Source: DASSKF01 sp035690725 (GTDB lineage Bacteria > Actinomycetota > Actinomycetes > Actinomycetales > Dermatophilaceae). From it: a stretch of 61,670 nt of DNA. The stretch covers positions 1-61,670 of the forward strand of contig DASSKF010000133.1 in assembly GCA_035690725.1 (NCBI GenBank), given 5' to 3'. Positions 61,619-61,670 of this stretch are shown one piece after another. Under the pieces are notes generated by a model. That model worked only from the letters and a program-made list of their open reading frames with translations. It was not told the origin of the DNA and ran no database searches. A program made the position numbers and the translations under genes. Numbering within the stretch: the first letter of the stretch is position 1; every line of letters starts with the position of its first letter.

Positions 61619-61670
61619 CGGGGGGCCGCATCGCGACAGGTTCCGGGCAGAAATCCACGGCCGGGCGGCG

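Overview
The window is very GC-rich (roughly 70% or more) DNA from an actinobacterium. Two gene blocks fix this: an Rv1822-Rv1832-type block at the left end and an rbpA/fxsA/ppm/lnt block at the right end. Many GTG starts, codon use and the mix of families suggest a member of the Micrococcales, perhaps near Intrasporangiaceae/Dermatophilaceae; the family placement is only a guess.

Layout. 58-9137: tRNA-Pro(GGG), then pgsA-like, DUF881, small basic protein, DUF881, gcvH, garA, ftsR, DUF151 nuclease, resR-type MerR gene, a glycine riboswitch and gcvP. This joins phospholipid synthesis, cell division control, the PknG/PknB substrate GarA and glycine cleavage. 9231-14604: a ten-gene gas vesicle cluster (unknown membrane-anchored protein, SRPBCC protein, gvpA, F, G, O, J, L, S, K) with no gvpN or gvpC and with unusually long acidic disordered tails. 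14624-17187: three membrane-protein genes (DUF4389, DUF4386 and an orphan) opposite a winged-helix regulator, with a paired ACATGTC operator candidate between them. 17184-24219: DUF2200, a double VOC protein, a DGPF/ECF/FAD-oxidase operon, a cyclase plus ThDP enzyme pair and a small PLDc_N membrane protein. 24253-28640: sbcCD. 28795-35114: glutamate-cysteine ligase family, a RES/Xre-type toxin-antitoxin pair, histidine phosphatase, OsmC, PfpI, fructosamine kinase and aldo/keto reductase.

35195-39151 is a complete ABC importer. 39167-40975 is a decayed patch: a broken acetyltransferase, an intact HhH-GPD gene and a lipoprotein phosphoesterase interrupted by a resolvase fragment. 41022-43652 is a GH1 beta-glucosidase with an MFS transporter; 43862-48145 holds a methyltransferase, a UvrA-like ATPase and two VOC proteins. 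48151-51810 is a ROK/isochorismatase/AraC operon facing a DUF1479 oxygenase. 51826-57639 is mixed metabolism and transport, plus a possible tiny transcription unit near 55 kb. 57779-61263 is rbpA with a SigR-type promoter candidate, then fxsA, ppm and lnt.

Two features run through the whole window. At least fourteen genes carry a TANNNT box exactly 6-7 nt before the start codon, so they are probably transcribed without a leader. The 8-mer GTATGCCG occurs about 23 times, evenly on both strands, far above a base-composition estimate. All coordinates and counts were read by eye; family assignments come from recognised motifs and synteny, not from database searches.
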